Assembly: GCA_016219185.1 (NCBI GenBank)
Contig: JACRBZ010000027.1
Coordinates: forward strand, 1-64,000
DNA from: Deltaproteobacteria bacterium
GTDB lineage: Bacteria > Desulfobacterota > Desulfobacteria > Desulfobacterales > Desulfatirhabdiaceae
Reading direction: 5' to 3'
Length of the DNA stretch: 64,000 nucleotides
Positions 43,767 to 53,378 of this stretch are shown here, piece by piece. The translations under genes and the position numbers were made by a program. A model generated the notes under the pieces. It did not search any database and had not been told where the DNA came from. It worked only from the letters and a program-made list of their open reading frames with translations. The stretch's first letter is position 1, and every line of letters starts with the position of its first letter.

Positions 43767-45470
43767 ATGGTCACCTGGACACAAATTTATACACCTGTCT
43801 TTGGAAACGTGCTGCTATCAGCCTTGGTTGCGGCGATACCCGTAATTGTTCTTTTGGGAGTCCTCGGATTCGGCCATGTGAAGGCGCACTGGGCAGCGAT
43901 TTTAGGGCTTCTGTCTTCGCTTACCATCGCGATCCTCGTGTTCGGAATGCCCGCCAAGCTGGCGCTCGCTTCTGCCGGATACGGCGCGGCATTTGGGCTT
44001 CTGCCGATCGGATGGATCATCCTGGGCGCGATCTTCGTGTACGACATCACCGTGAAAACGGGAGATTTTGAAGTGGTCAAACATTCGATCTCCGGAATTT
44101 CGGATGACCGCCGTATTCAACTCCTTCTTATCGGTTTCAGCTTCGGTGCTTTCATCGAGGGTGCGGCTGGCTTTGGTACGCCGGTTGCCATTTCCGGGGC
44201 CATGCTCATCGGCCTGGGGTTCCGTCCCCTGAAGGCCGCTGTCCTGGCCCTTATCGGAAACACGGCCCCTGTCGCCTACGGCGCTCTGGGAATTCCGATC
44301 ATCACCCTTGCGACGGTAACGGGACTCGATGAGATGTCTCTCAGCCAGATGGTGGGAAGGCAGCTTCCGTTATTCTCACTCGTTGTTCCTTTCTGGCTGA
44401 TCTGGGCCATGGCCGGCCGCAAGAAGATGATGGAAGTCTGGCCCGCCTGCCTGACATGCGGACTCAGCTTTGCCATCACGCAGTTTGTCGTAAGTAACTT
44501 CGTGGGACCTTCCCTCGTGGATATCATCGGTTCCGTGGTTTCGATGGGTGCGACGCTTACCTTGATGAAATTCTGGAAACCCAAGACGACCTGGCACTTC
44601 GAGCATGAAACCACGGAAGGGCGTCAGGCCGATGCGGATGCAAGGCCGGATCAAACCGTCGGCCAGGTCGTCAAGGCCTGGATGCCTTGGGCGCTGCTCT
44701 GCATTTTCGTGTTCGCATGGGGCTATCCGCCGATCAGGAACTTTCTGAACGGCGGCGCCAAGGGCAGCGAGAACTTCCTGAAAGGAATTTCCATGATCAG
44801 TTTTCCGGTGCCGTTTCTTGACAAGGCGGTCTTGAAAGTTCCGCCGGTAGCGCTCAAACAGACAGCCGAAGGAGCCGTCTATGTTTTAAACTGGCTGTCC
44901 GCGACCGGTACGAGCCTCATATTGGTGGGTATCGTGAGCGGTCTTCTCCTTGGGCTCTCCTTCGGAGAACTTTTTAACACCTTCCTGAACACGTTGAAAA
45001 GGATCCGGATGTCGCTCCTGACAATCGCCGCGATGCTGGGTCTCGGCTTCACGACGCGGTATTCGGGTCTCGATGCGACCATGGGGCTTGCATTCGCATC
45101 AACCGGATTCCTGTTCCCGTTCTTCTCCCCGCTTCTGGGTTGGCTCGGCGTGGCGCTCACGGGTAGTGACACCTCATCGAACGTTCTCTTCGGAGGGCTT
45201 CAGAAAATCAGTGCCGAAGCCCTGGGCATCAATCCGATCCTGTCCTGCGCCGCGAACAGCAGCGGTGGTGTCATGGGCAAGATGATCGATGCGCAAAGCA
45301 TCGTTGTGGCAGGTGTTGCAACAGGGCAGCAGGGACATGAGGGAGAGATCCTGCGGGGTGTTTTCTGGCACAGTATCGCACTGGCTTCTCTGGTGGGTGT
45401 TGTGGTATTCCTGCAAGCCTATGTATTCCCATGGATTATTCCCGCGGTTGTGGTGGCGGTCACCAAGTGA
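43767..45470 (+). CDS. lldP: L-lactate permease
   Basis: 567 residues, normal for LctP/LldP, with about 13-14 membrane helices. FGAFIEGAAGFGTPVAISGA and GNTAPVAYGALGIPIITLAT are family signatures, and the C-terminal half has GSDTSSNVLFGGLQKISAEA. Proton- or ion-coupled import of lactate (also glycolate). AGGAGG precedes the ATG. The promoter and GntR operator upstream suggest repression in the absence of the substrate. A GC-rich hairpin without a T-run (45499-45544) follows the stop. Confidence 0.93.
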   Translation: MVTWTQIYTPVFGNVLLSALVAAIPVIVLLGVLGFGHVKAHWAAILGLLSSLTIAILVFGMPAKLALASAGYGAAFGLLPIGWIILGAIFVYDITVKTGDFEVVKHSISGISDDRRIQLLLIGFSFGAFIEGAAGFGTPVAISGAMLIGLGFRPLKAAVLALIGNTAPVAYGALGIPIITLATVTGLDEMSLSQMVGRQLPLFSLVVPFWLIWAMAGRKKMMEVWPACLTCGLSFAITQFVVSNFVGPSLVDIIGSVVSMGATLTLMKFWKPKTTWHFEHETTEGRQADADARPDQTVGQVVKAWMPWALLCIFVFAWGYPPIRNFLNGGAKGSENFLKGISMISFPVPFLDKAVLKVPPVALKQTAEGAVYVLNWLSATGTSLILVGIVSGLLLGLSFGELFNTFLNTLKRIRMSLLTIAAMLGLGFTTRYSGLDATMGLAFASTGFLFPFFSPLLGWLGVALTGSDTSSNVLFGGLQKISAEALGINPILSCAANSSGGVMGKMIDAQSIVVAGVATGQQGHEGEILRGVFWHSIALASLVGVVVFLQAYVFPWIIPAVVVAVTK

Positions 45471-45746
45471 TGTTCAGGTAAGTATGTGCTTTTGAAAGCC
45501 GGGAGCAGGCGGGATGAGACTAAAAACACGCCGCTTCCTCCCGGAGTTTGAATGCGGTCCGAATTATTGCAGTTGATCAGCAAGAACATATTGACTCAGC
45601 AGTTCAAGTGCATACCGTGATAAAAATACCGGTTCTTAGCGTCTTTGAACCGCTCAATTCATATTTGCATTTTTTTATGGTCTGTGTCAGTGATTTTAAG
45701 ATTGAATGCTTCCCCCGAACCGTCTTTTGAGAAAGGTGATCACTTC

Positions 45747-47120
45747 ATGAACCCATCATTCATAAAAGAACTGCAAACCATTGTCGGCGAGCCGTACACC
45801 CTGTCCGACCCGGAGTCGCTTGCGGTCTACGGTTATGACGCGACCCCGGAGCTGGCCAGTCGTCCGGGGGTGGTGCTGTTGCCCGGGACTGCCGATGAAA
45901 TCGCCCGTATCCTGCGATTGTGTCATGGGGCCGGTGTAAGCGTCACGCCCCGGGGTTCCGGCACCAACCTGTCGGGAGGTTCGATCGCCGGCAGCGAAGG
46001 TGTCGTGGTTCAGACCAGCCGTCTGAACCGGATCATCGAGGTGGACGCGGAAAACCTGACCGCAACGGTGGAGCCGGGGGTGATCACCAGCGCGTTGCAC
46101 CGCGAGGTAGAGGCGCGCGGCCTGTTTTATCCGCCGGATCCGGGCAGCATGAACATCTCCACCATGGGCGGCAACGTGGCCGAGAATTCAGGCGGCCTGC
46201 GCGGACTGAAATACGGGGTCACGGCCAATTATGTCATGGGGCTGGAGACGATTCTTGCGGACGGGTCCCTGCTGCGTACCGGCGGAAAGATGGTAAAGGA
46301 TGTGGCCGGTTACTGCCTCAATCCGCTTCTGGTATCCTCCGAAGGCACCCTGGGATTTTTCACCGGCATCACCGTCAAGCTGATTCCCAAGCCAAGGGTC
46401 AAGACCACCATGCTGGCCCATTTTCCGGAAATGCGCCAGGCGGCTCTGGCGGTTTCGGCCATCATCGCGGCCAAAGTGATACCGGCTACCCTGGAATTTC
46501 TGGACAAGGTCACCATCAAATGCGTTGAGGATTATGCTCATGTCGGGTTGCCGCTGGATGTGGATGCCGTGCTGCTGATCGAGGTGGACGGCCACCCGGT
46601 GGTGGTTGCGGAAGAAGCCGCCAGTGTGGAGGCAATCTGTAAAAAACTCGGCTGCTCTTTCTTTCAGACCGCAAGAGATGCCGACGAAGCGCTCAAACTG
46701 GCCACTGCCCGGCGCACGGCCCTTTCGGCCCTGGCGCGCTTGAAGCCGACCACCATTCTGGAGGACGCCACCGTGCCTCGCAGCCGAATTGCCGATATGT
46801 TGAAGGTCATTCAGGATTCCGCAAAAAAATACAATGTCACCATCGGCACATTCGGTCATGCCGGGGACGGCAACCTGCACCCCACCTGTCTGACCGACGA
46901 GCGGGACAAAGATGAGATCATTCGTGCCCACAAGGCCTTTGATGAGATCTTCGATGCCGCCATATCGATGGGCGGCACCATCACCGGAGAGCATGGCGTG
47001 GGGCTGGCCAAGAAGAAATACCTGCCACGGCTGGTGGGAGAATCGGGCATCCGGGTCATGCGGGGTATCAAGCAGGCTTTTGACCCCAAGGGGATATTGA
47101 ATCCGGGGAAAATATTTTAA
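45747..47120 (+). CDS. FAD-linked D-lactate/glycolate dehydrogenase (GlcD-type)
   Basis: 457 residues. Start chosen at ATG 45747 with AAAGGTGAT upstream; an in-frame upstream segment lacks support. The FAD-binding PP-loop VTPRGSGTNLSGGSIAGSEG, PGSMNISTMGGNVAENSGGL and C-terminal FGHAGDGNLHPT and GEHGVGLAKKKYL motifs are those of the GlcD/Dld type. Oxidises D-lactate (or glycolate) to pyruvate (or glyoxylate), passing electrons to the Fe-S protein next door. Substrate by context: lactate. Confidence 0.9.
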   Translation: MNPSFIKELQTIVGEPYTLSDPESLAVYGYDATPELASRPGVVLLPGTADEIARILRLCHGAGVSVTPRGSGTNLSGGSIAGSEGVVVQTSRLNRIIEVDAENLTATVEPGVITSALHREVEARGLFYPPDPGSMNISTMGGNVAENSGGLRGLKYGVTANYVMGLETILADGSLLRTGGKMVKDVAGYCLNPLLVSSEGTLGFFTGITVKLIPKPRVKTTMLAHFPEMRQAALAVSAIIAAKVIPATLEFLDKVTIKCVEDYAHVGLPLDVDAVLLIEVDGHPVVVAEEAASVEAICKKLGCSFFQTARDADEALKLATARRTALSALARLKPTTILEDATVPRSRIADMLKVIQDSAKKYNVTIGTFGHAGDGNLHPTCLTDERDKDEIIRAHKAFDEIFDAAISMGGTITGEHGVGLAKKKYLPRLVGESGIRVMRGIKQAFDPKGILNPGKIF

Positions 47121-47169
47121 AGTTAAGATCAAGGTCAAGAATGATCTGAGCCTTAACCCGAGGGCTATC

Positions 47170-48408
47170 ATGGACTACGTCAAACTGATAAACTGCATGC
47201 GCTGCGGAATGTGCCTTCCCGCCTGCCCCACCTATAAGGAGACTTTCCTTGAAACCGCATCGCCCCGCGGTCGGGTGGCGCTGGTGCGTAAACTCCAGGA
47301 AGGCGAACTGGATCAGTCGGAGCGCCTCCTGGAATATCTTTCACTCTGCATAGACTGCCAGGCCTGTGCTTCGGCCTGCCCCTGCGGCGTCAATGCCGGA
47401 GAACTGGTGGCCGAGTTTACCTGCGAGCGAAAAGCCGGAAACAGGCTCGGTTTTATGGAGGATATCGTCCTTCGCAAACTGCTGCCCCACCCGGAACGGC
47501 TGGAAGCGTCCATGGCGCCCATTCGACTCTACCAGCGAATCGGCCTGCAAAAGCTGGTCAGGACGCTCGGTGTCCTTAAGATGTTCCCCAAACCGCTGGA
47601 GCGGATGGAAGGGTTGCTGCCCGATCTGCCCGAAAGACCGCTTCGCAGGGTAATCAAAGAAGATATGCCAGCCAGGGGTGAGACGCGTGGAACCATTGGT
47701 TTCTTTCTGGGATGCGTCATGAGCCTTATTTTCAGCGATGCCAGCCGCGCCACGATCAAACTGTTGTCATTGCTCGGCTACCGGGTCATTACTCCCAGAA
47801 ATCAGGTCTGCTGCGGTGCGCCCAATATGCTGGCCGGTGATCTGGCGGGTTTAAAAGAGGCTGCCCGCAAAAATGTGGATATCTTCGGCGGTTTGGATCT
47901 GGATTTTATCGTCACAGACTGCGGCGGCTGCGGGGCCGAGCTGAAAAAATACGGCCATCATCTGGATGATGCTTCGGTAGCCTCATTCAGCGGCAAAGTG
48001 CGGGACATTTCGCAGGTTCTGGCGATGCATGCCGATGCGCTGGAATTGCTCCTCAAGCCACTCCCACTGAAAGTGACCTACCATGACCCCTGTCACATCG
48101 CGCACTGTCAGGGTATTCGCAGAGAGCCCCGTGATCTGCTCAAGCTCGTGCCCGGCCTGGAGTACATGGAACTGGAGAATGCCGATGCCTGCTGTGGCGG
48201 CGGCGGCACCTACACTATTGAAAAACCGGAGATGGCCGACCTCATCCTGCGGCGCAAGCTCGACACCATCCGGGCCACGGGGGCGGATGTGGTGGTTACC
48301 GGCAACCCCGGATGCCTGCTGCAGCTTAAAAAGGGTCTGATTGGCCATTTGCCCCGGGTCAGAATCATGCATTTGACAGAGCTTCTGGCACAGAGTATCG
48401 AGGCCTGA
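47170..48408 (+). CDS. Fe-S/CCG-domain subunit of lactate/glycolate dehydrogenase
   Basis: 412 residues. Two 4Fe-4S ferredoxin motifs, CMRCGMCLPACPTYKE and CIDCQACASACPCGVN, are followed by two CCG domains (QVCCGAPNMLAG, DCGGCGAEL, and a second with YHDPCHIAHCQG and ADACCGGGGTY). The order matches GlcF. It should pass electrons from the flavoprotein to a membrane acceptor, probably menaquinone. It starts 50 bases after the flavoprotein gene; the two probably form one transcript. Confidence 0.92.
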   Translation: MDYVKLINCMRCGMCLPACPTYKETFLETASPRGRVALVRKLQEGELDQSERLLEYLSLCIDCQACASACPCGVNAGELVAEFTCERKAGNRLGFMEDIVLRKLLPHPERLEASMAPIRLYQRIGLQKLVRTLGVLKMFPKPLERMEGLLPDLPERPLRRVIKEDMPARGETRGTIGFFLGCVMSLIFSDASRATIKLLSLLGYRVITPRNQVCCGAPNMLAGDLAGLKEAARKNVDIFGGLDLDFIVTDCGGCGAELKKYGHHLDDASVASFSGKVRDISQVLAMHADALELLLKPLPLKVTYHDPCHIAHCQGIRREPRDLLKLVPGLEYMELENADACCGGGGTYTIEKPEMADLILRRKLDTIRATGADVVVTGNPGCLLQLKKGLIGHLPRVRIMHLTELLAQSIEA

Positions 48409-48490
48409 AAATCGTTTCAGTTGCAGCGCGGCGAAAAACATTATAATAGTACGGGTTCTACGATAACCCTTATTTGACTGGTGCTGCCCC

Positions 48491-49216
48491 ATGAAATTTC
48501 AACCGATAAAACCGAAGAAAGTATCAACCCAGATTGCGGATCAGATCCGTGCCTCGATTCTGGCCGGAGACTTTTCTCCCGGCGACAAACTGCCTCCGGA
48601 GCGCGAACTGGCCGAGCTATTCGGCGTGTCGCGCCCGTCCGTGCGCGAGGCGTTGAATGTTCTGGCGTCTTCCGGCCTGGTCATGTCCAATCAGGGAGGC
48701 GGTACGGTTGTCATGTCGCTGGTGGAAACCTCCTCCGCCAATTCGCTCAGCGGACTCATCCGCATGCAGCAGGATCGCGCGCTGGATGTGATTGAAGTCC
48801 GGAAATGCATGGAGTCCTGGACAGCCTTTTATGCGGCACAGCGGGCCCTGCCCGAGGATATTCGCCGCATGGGGACGATCATTGCCGGCATGGAGCGCAA
48901 TCTGGAGGGCCTGCAGCCTTCCGAGGACCTGGACGCCAACTTCCATATCCTCGTCGCCCGTGCCACTCATAATATCGTCTGGCTGCACCTGATGCAGAAT
49001 ATTTTTGACGCCATGAAGGAATTCCAGCAGTCGGTCTGGCGAGCGGTTTATATCACCGGCGATGATCACCACATGCTCTGCCGGCATCATCGACGCATCT
49101 TTGAAGCGATCGAGGCCAGAGATGCGGAAGCAGCCCGCGAAGCGATGATGGCACACCTCACCTTTGCCGAACAGCGCAGCACTGCTTTTATCAGGCAGAG
49201 CCTTTCTCAGGAATGA
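48491..49216 (+). CDS. GntR family regulator (FadR subfamily, LldR/PdhR-like)
   Basis: 241 residues. The N-terminal winged helix contains KVSTQIADQIRASILAGDFS, PGDKLPPERELAELFGVSRP and SVREALNVLASSGLV. The C-terminal FCD helical domain has ANFHILVARATHN and HHRRIFEAIEARD, with His/Asp residues that bind a metal and carboxylate ligand. Relatives sense lactate, glycolate or pyruvate. It lies 83 bases after the Fe-S subunit gene. Expected to bind the TGGT-N3-ACCA site at 43616. Confidence 0.9.
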   Translation: MKFQPIKPKKVSTQIADQIRASILAGDFSPGDKLPPERELAELFGVSRPSVREALNVLASSGLVMSNQGGGTVVMSLVETSSANSLSGLIRMQQDRALDVIEVRKCMESWTAFYAAQRALPEDIRRMGTIIAGMERNLEGLQPSEDLDANFHILVARATHNIVWLHLMQNIFDAMKEFQQSVWRAVYITGDDHHMLCRHHRRIFEAIEARDAEAAREAMMAHLTFAEQRSTAFIRQSLSQE

Positions 49217-49460
49217 TTGATGGTTTCATAAAAAAGCTATGTCATGCCGCTGTGCGGCGCTGTATCGGAAAATAACTTCGGAGAATTTATTTGAAAATCC
49301 GATATCCGCGCCATCGCTTCATCCTTCGTCATTGTGGTGTAAGTGTATTCCTCATGGATAGGATTATCGCCAAAAGCCCCGGTGCGCTCGCCTTGATCCC
49401 GGACAGGCGAAGTGCCGGCATGTTGCCATCCCGATGATGACTTCTGACCTGAATTGACAA
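49217..49460. repeat. Dispersed intergenic repeat, copy 2
   Basis: Starts TTGATGGTTTCATAAAAAAG and includes TCATCCTTCGTCATTGTGGT, TTATCGCCAAAAGCCCCGGT and TGTTGCCATCCCGATGATGA. Order and spacing follow the copy at 43199-43378 with insertions (a hairpin of ATGCCGCTGTGCGGCG type near the left end). Lies immediately after the GntR gene. Confidence 0.6.
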
Positions 49461-49519
49461 GTCGGTTTTTGATATATCGCCGCACAGCGGCGTCACCTGT
49501 CTTGTTACCATGAAAATGA

Positions 49520-49611
49520 TCCCCCCTTTGGAAAAGGGGGGGCCAGGGGGGATTTAAGACGGGTAATTTCGCAAAAATCCCCCCTCAATCCCCCTTTTTC
49601 AAAGGGGGAAG
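49520..49611. repeat. C/G-rich palindromic intergenic repeat, full copy
   Basis: CCCCCCTTTGGAAAAGGGGG, GGCCAGGGGGGATTT, AAAAATCCCCCCTCAATC, CCCCTTTTTCAAAGGGGGAA. This order is shared with the copy between hypD and hypE, including the flanking ATTTTCAT. It lies between the GntR gene and the L-lactate dehydrogenase genes. Confidence 0.75.
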
Positions 49612-49739
49612 TTGCCATTTTCATATCTGGGGGTGAAAGCCAGGTATGATTCATGAATATTTACGAGTTCATCCTGATTGGTTCTACTCGTCTTGAGCCA
49701 GGCGGTTCAGATGAGGAAATACTCAGATACGGAGATAAT

Positions 49740-50297
49740 ATGGAACATAATGTGCTGATTCACCAGATGAAAGAAAAGGCCGGGCTGGTTCAGGCCATTG
49801 TCTCAACGGCCGGTGGCATGGAAGATGTGCTGCGCCATGCAGTTGATGTCACCCTTCGGCAGAACGGTAAAACCATTGCCGCACCCGGCCTGGATTCACA
49901 GAGCCGCCAAAAACTTGAAACGCTTTGCGGCGATGCAGGGCTGACGGTGCTGTATCCACCGCTGAGAAACCATTTATCTGAGATCCATACCGCGCTGACC
50001 GGCGCGGACTGGGCCATTGCCGAAACCGGCACCCTGGTTCTGGATTCCGGCTCCGAAGATTTAAGGATCGCCACCATGCTCAGCGAAACCCATATTGCCT
50101 GGATTCCGGCTTCCCGGATTCTTCCCGATGCCGCGGCCCTTTCCGCCTATCTGGTCGAGAAAATGAAATCCCCGCCCGGTTATATGTCCTTTATCACCGG
50201 CGCCAGCCGGACTGCCGACATCGAGCGGGTTCTGGCCATCGGCGTTCACGGCCCCCAGGAACTTCACATTCTTATCATGGAGGAAAATCCGTCATGA
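49740..50297 (+). CDS. LutC-like (LUD domain) lactate utilisation protein
   Basis: 185 residues from ATG 49740 with GGAG upstream; an in-frame ATG at 49653 is possible but less likely. The LUD domain motif AIAETGTLVLDSGSEDLRIA, then SETHIAWIPASRI, is present. In LutABC-type L-lactate oxidation this protein is a small subunit. Its stop overlaps the next gene's start (ATGA), so the two are coupled. Corresponds to the small LdhG-type subunit beside LdhH in Desulfovibrio. Confidence 0.85.
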   Translation: MEHNVLIHQMKEKAGLVQAIVSTAGGMEDVLRHAVDVTLRQNGKTIAAPGLDSQSRQKLETLCGDAGLTVLYPPLRNHLSEIHTALTGADWAIAETGTLVLDSGSEDLRIATMLSETHIAWIPASRILPDAAALSAYLVEKMKSPPGYMSFITGASRTADIERVLAIGVHGPQELHILIMEENPS

Positions 50298-52462
50298 TCC
50301 AGACTGCTCAGGATATGAAAACCTATAAAGACCGGATCAAGGCCGCCCTGGGAAACCAGTTCCTGCGAAAGGCCCTGGATAATTTTGCTTCCGCCTATAA
50401 GGTATCCCGGGCAAAGGCCTTTGAAGGGATCGATCTGGATGCCTTGAAAGATCAGATCGCCGAAGGCAAGGACCAGGCCCTGACACAACTGGAGAGCCTC
50501 TTTCAGCAGTTCAAAGCCGGGGCGGAGGCTGCGGGCGCCATCGTTCACCTGGCCGCAACCGCCCAGGATGCCAACGAGATCATTGCGAAAATTGGCAGGG
50601 ACAATGGCGTTAAAACCATCGTCAAATCCAAATCCATGACCGCGGAAGAAACCCATTTGAATGATCATCTGGAAACCGAAGGGTTCAAGGTGACCGAAAC
50701 CGACCTTGGGGAATGGATCATTCAACTGCGGCACGAAGGCCCTTCCCACATGGTCATGCCAGCCATTCACCTTTCCCGCCGGCAGGTGGGGACTCTTTTC
50801 AGCGATGTCACGAAAACGCCGGTCGACCTGGAAGACATCGACCGCATGGTCAAGGTGGCCCGAAAAGAACTCCGTCCGGCCTTTCTGGCCGCGGACATGG
50901 GCATCAGCGGTGCCAATCTGGCCATTGCCGAAACCGGAACCCTGGGAATTATCAGTAACGAAGGAAACGCAAGGCTCACCACCACGCTCCCCCGGGTTCA
51001 CGTGGCCCTGGTGGGGCTGGATAAACTGGTTCCCGATCTGTCGGCCGCGCTTCGCATCATCAAGGTCCTGCCCAAAAACGCCACGGGCCAGGCCCTGACC
51101 TCTTATGTCACCTGGATTACCGGGGCCGTGGAATGCGCGGCGTCCGCCACGGGGAAAAAAATCCTTCACATCGTGTTTTTGGATAACGGTAGGCTGGATC
51201 TGGCCAGAGACCCGGTCTTTTCAGAGGCACTTCGCTGCATCCGCTGCGGAGCCTGCTCGAATGTCTGCCCGGTTTACGGAAAAGTCGGGGGGCACACCCT
51301 GGGGCATGTCTATATCGGGGCCATCGGCCTGATCCTGACCTATTTTTATCACGGAAAGGACAATGCCCGGGCCATTGTCCGAAACTGCCTGAACTGTCAG
51401 GCCTGCAAGTCCGTATGCCCGGTCAACATCGATCTTCCCTATCTCATCAAGAAAGTGTACGCCAATATCCTGAAAGATGAAGGCGCAAAGCCAGCTAAAA
51501 ACACCGTTCTGTCCGCGGTCATGAAAAACCGCAGGCTGTTCCATACGCTCCTCAAGCTGGCATCCACCCTGCAAAAACCCCTGGTTCAAAAAGAGGCGGG
51601 GGTTCTGCGGCACCTGCCGTTTATTTTTGGAAAGGCCCATGATTTTCGAACCCTTCCGGCCCTTGCGGAAAAGCCGTTCCGGGATCAGTGGCCGAAAATC
51701 CGTCCCCGGATCATAAATCCGGCTTATCGGGTGGTACTTTTCGGGGGATGTGTCGTGGATTTTGTGTCTCCGGAGCAGGCGATTTCACTGGTACATCTGC
51801 TTTCCAGCCACAACGTTCAGATGGAGTACCCCATGGGCCAGAGCTGCTGCGGCCTTCCGGCCATGATGATGGCCGAAGAGGAAACCGCGATGGAGGTGGC
51901 TGTTCAAAACCTGGAAGCTCTGGAGCCCGAGCGTTATGATTACATTCTTGTGCTTTGCGCCTCGTGCGGGTCGCATCTAAAAGAGGGGTATTCCAGGCTC
52001 CTGGCCAAAAAGCCGGAAATGGCCGGGAAATTGCGTATCCTTCACGATAAATTGATTGATTTTAGCTCGTTTATGGTCAATATTCTAAAAGTGACGCCCG
52101 AGGATTTTCTTCAGAATCAAGCGCGGGTTGCCTATCATTCCCCCTGCCATCTGTGCCGGGGTCTGGGCGTGACCCGGGAGCCGCGTGAACTTCTGAAAAC
52201 GACGGGCCTGGATTATGCGCCCTGCAAGGACGAAGATGTCTGCTGCGGATTCGGCGGGTCCTATTCGCTGGAATTTCCCGAGATTTCATCCGAGATTCTT
52301 CGCCAGAAACTGGATCATGTCGAGAACACCGGGGCCGATATTCTGGTAACAGACTGCCCGGGCTGCGTGCTTCAGCTTCGCGGGGGAATGGACAAGCGAA
52401 ACAGCCGGATTCAGGTCAGACACATCGCGGAAGTCGTGGCCGCCAATCTGAAGAATCCTTGA
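50294..52462 (+). CDS. Fused LutB/LutA-like L-lactate dehydrogenase large subunit (LdhH-type)
   Basis: 722 residues. In order: LUD domain (AIAETGTLGIISNEGNARLT near residue 210), two 4Fe-4S motifs (CIRCGACSNVCPVYGKVGG and CLNCQACKSVCPVNID near 315-380), then two CCG domains (GQSCCGLPAMMM with CASCGSHL, and YHSPCHLCRGLG with DVCCGFGGSY and DCPGCVLQLRGG). This equals B. subtilis LutB joined to LutA. Oxidises L-lactate to pyruvate with membrane electron acceptors. Overlaps the LutC-like gene. Confidence 0.9.
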   Translation: MIQTAQDMKTYKDRIKAALGNQFLRKALDNFASAYKVSRAKAFEGIDLDALKDQIAEGKDQALTQLESLFQQFKAGAEAAGAIVHLAATAQDANEIIAKIGRDNGVKTIVKSKSMTAEETHLNDHLETEGFKVTETDLGEWIIQLRHEGPSHMVMPAIHLSRRQVGTLFSDVTKTPVDLEDIDRMVKVARKELRPAFLAADMGISGANLAIAETGTLGIISNEGNARLTTTLPRVHVALVGLDKLVPDLSAALRIIKVLPKNATGQALTSYVTWITGAVECAASATGKKILHIVFLDNGRLDLARDPVFSEALRCIRCGACSNVCPVYGKVGGHTLGHVYIGAIGLILTYFYHGKDNARAIVRNCLNCQACKSVCPVNIDLPYLIKKVYANILKDEGAKPAKNTVLSAVMKNRRLFHTLLKLASTLQKPLVQKEAGVLRHLPFIFGKAHDFRTLPALAEKPFRDQWPKIRPRIINPAYRVVLFGGCVVDFVSPEQAISLVHLLSSHNVQMEYPMGQSCCGLPAMMMAEEETAMEVAVQNLEALEPERYDYILVLCASCGSHLKEGYSRLLAKKPEMAGKLRILHDKLIDFSSFMVNILKVTPEDFLQNQARVAYHSPCHLCRGLGVTREPRELLKTTGLDYAPCKDEDVCCGFGGSYSLEFPEISSEILRQKLDHVENTGADILVTDCPGCVLQLRGGMDKRNSRIQVRHIAEVVAANLKNP

Positions 52463-52520
52463 TTCCATAATGAAAGAGGCTATTTTCGTAAAACGCTGCA
52501 ACATGCCATAAGGAGCTGTC

Positions 52521-53015
52521 ATGATTCCTGAAATCAAAACAATTCTGTATGCAACGGATCTGTCTGAAAACGCACAATATGCTTTCGGATACGCGGTAAG
52601 CCTGGCCAACCGGTATGATGCCAGGATCATTGTTCTTCATGTCATCGAAGATATCTCCCATCAAATGAACATGCAGGTTGCGGATCTGTTGGGAGCCGAG
52701 AAATGGCAGGAACTGCAGCGAACCCGAAAAAAGGAAGTGGTGGAAACCCTGGTTCACAAGATTGAGGCATTCTGCGCTGAAACAGCGGCGGCTCATGAAT
52801 CCTGTCCATTTACCATTACGGACATCAAGGTGAGAAACGGTCACCCCGTGGAAGAAATCATTGCGGAATCCATCGCTTCGGATTATGATGTCATTGTCAT
52901 GGGTACGCATGGTCACGGCATACTGGCCGGCGCCATGATGGGCAGCACAGCCATGCGGGTGGTCCGCAGAAGTCATGTGCCGGTTATGGTGATCCGGCTG
53001 CCAAAAACCGCATAA
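52521..53015 (+). CDS. Universal stress protein (UspA family)
   Basis: 164 residues from an ATG after AAGGAG. The nucleotide-binding pattern IVMGTHGHGILAGAMMGSTA, then RRSHVPVMVIRLP (G-2x-G-9x-G-S/T), is intact. Opening KTILYATDLSENAQYAFGYA is typical. Binds ATP or AMP and acts in general stress responses. The lactate dehydrogenase gene ends 58 bases before it. Confidence 0.88.
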   Translation: MIPEIKTILYATDLSENAQYAFGYAVSLANRYDARIIVLHVIEDISHQMNMQVADLLGAEKWQELQRTRKKEVVETLVHKIEAFCAETAAAHESCPFTITDIKVRNGHPVEEIIAESIASDYDVIVMGTHGHGILAGAMMGSTAMRVVRRSHVPVMVIRLPKTA

Positions 53016-53088
53016 GCCTTTTATCATATTGCGCCGACATGCGGAAAATCACCGGTTGTTCATGGGTCATGCAAGAGGAGGGTAAGTC

Positions 53089-53316
53089 ATGTTTTCAGGT
53101 ATTTTTTCACCGATGCATTTAATCGTTATACTGGTCATTGTCCTGATTATTTTCGGACCCGGCAAACTGCCGGAACTGGGTAACTCCCTGGGAAAGTCCA
53201 TTAAGAATTTCAAGAAGGCGATGGATGATCCTGACGGAAAATTAGAAGCCGAGGCGGAATTGAAAAAAAAATTAGAAGCCGAGGCGGAAACTAAGAAAAT
53301 TGATGAAAGCAAGTAA
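53089..53316 (+). CDS. tatA: Sec-independent translocase protein TatA/TatE
   Basis: 75 residues. One membrane helix (about residues 9-23) is followed by an amphipathic helix with the TatA motif [20 protein letters not shown]. The charged tail contains a duplicated decapeptide ([10 protein letters not shown] then [10 protein letters not shown]), encoded by two 22-bp identical copies 30 bases apart. TatA multimers form the translocation element. No tatC is next to it. GGAGGG precedes the ATG. Confidence 0.88.
   Translation: MFSGIFSPMHLIVILVIVLIIFGPGKLPELGNSLGKSIKNFKKAMDDPDGKLEAEAELKKKLEAEAETKKIDESK
53238..53289 (+). repeat. Direct repeat inside tatA
   Basis: Identical 22-base blocks at 53238-53259 and 53268-53289, period 30, encoding the duplicated KLEAEAE unit in the charged tail of TatA. 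Confidence 0.8.
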
Positions 53317-53378
53317 TTCATGGCGTCATCCCTGCATCGTTGAAGCATAATAAACAGGTTGTACAGGTGCCGGCCGAT

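Noticed and set aside
45499-45544. Hairpin CCGGGAG/CTCCCGG after lldP as a terminator
   Set aside because: The stem is short and no T-run follows. It may be only a weak transcript-end structure.
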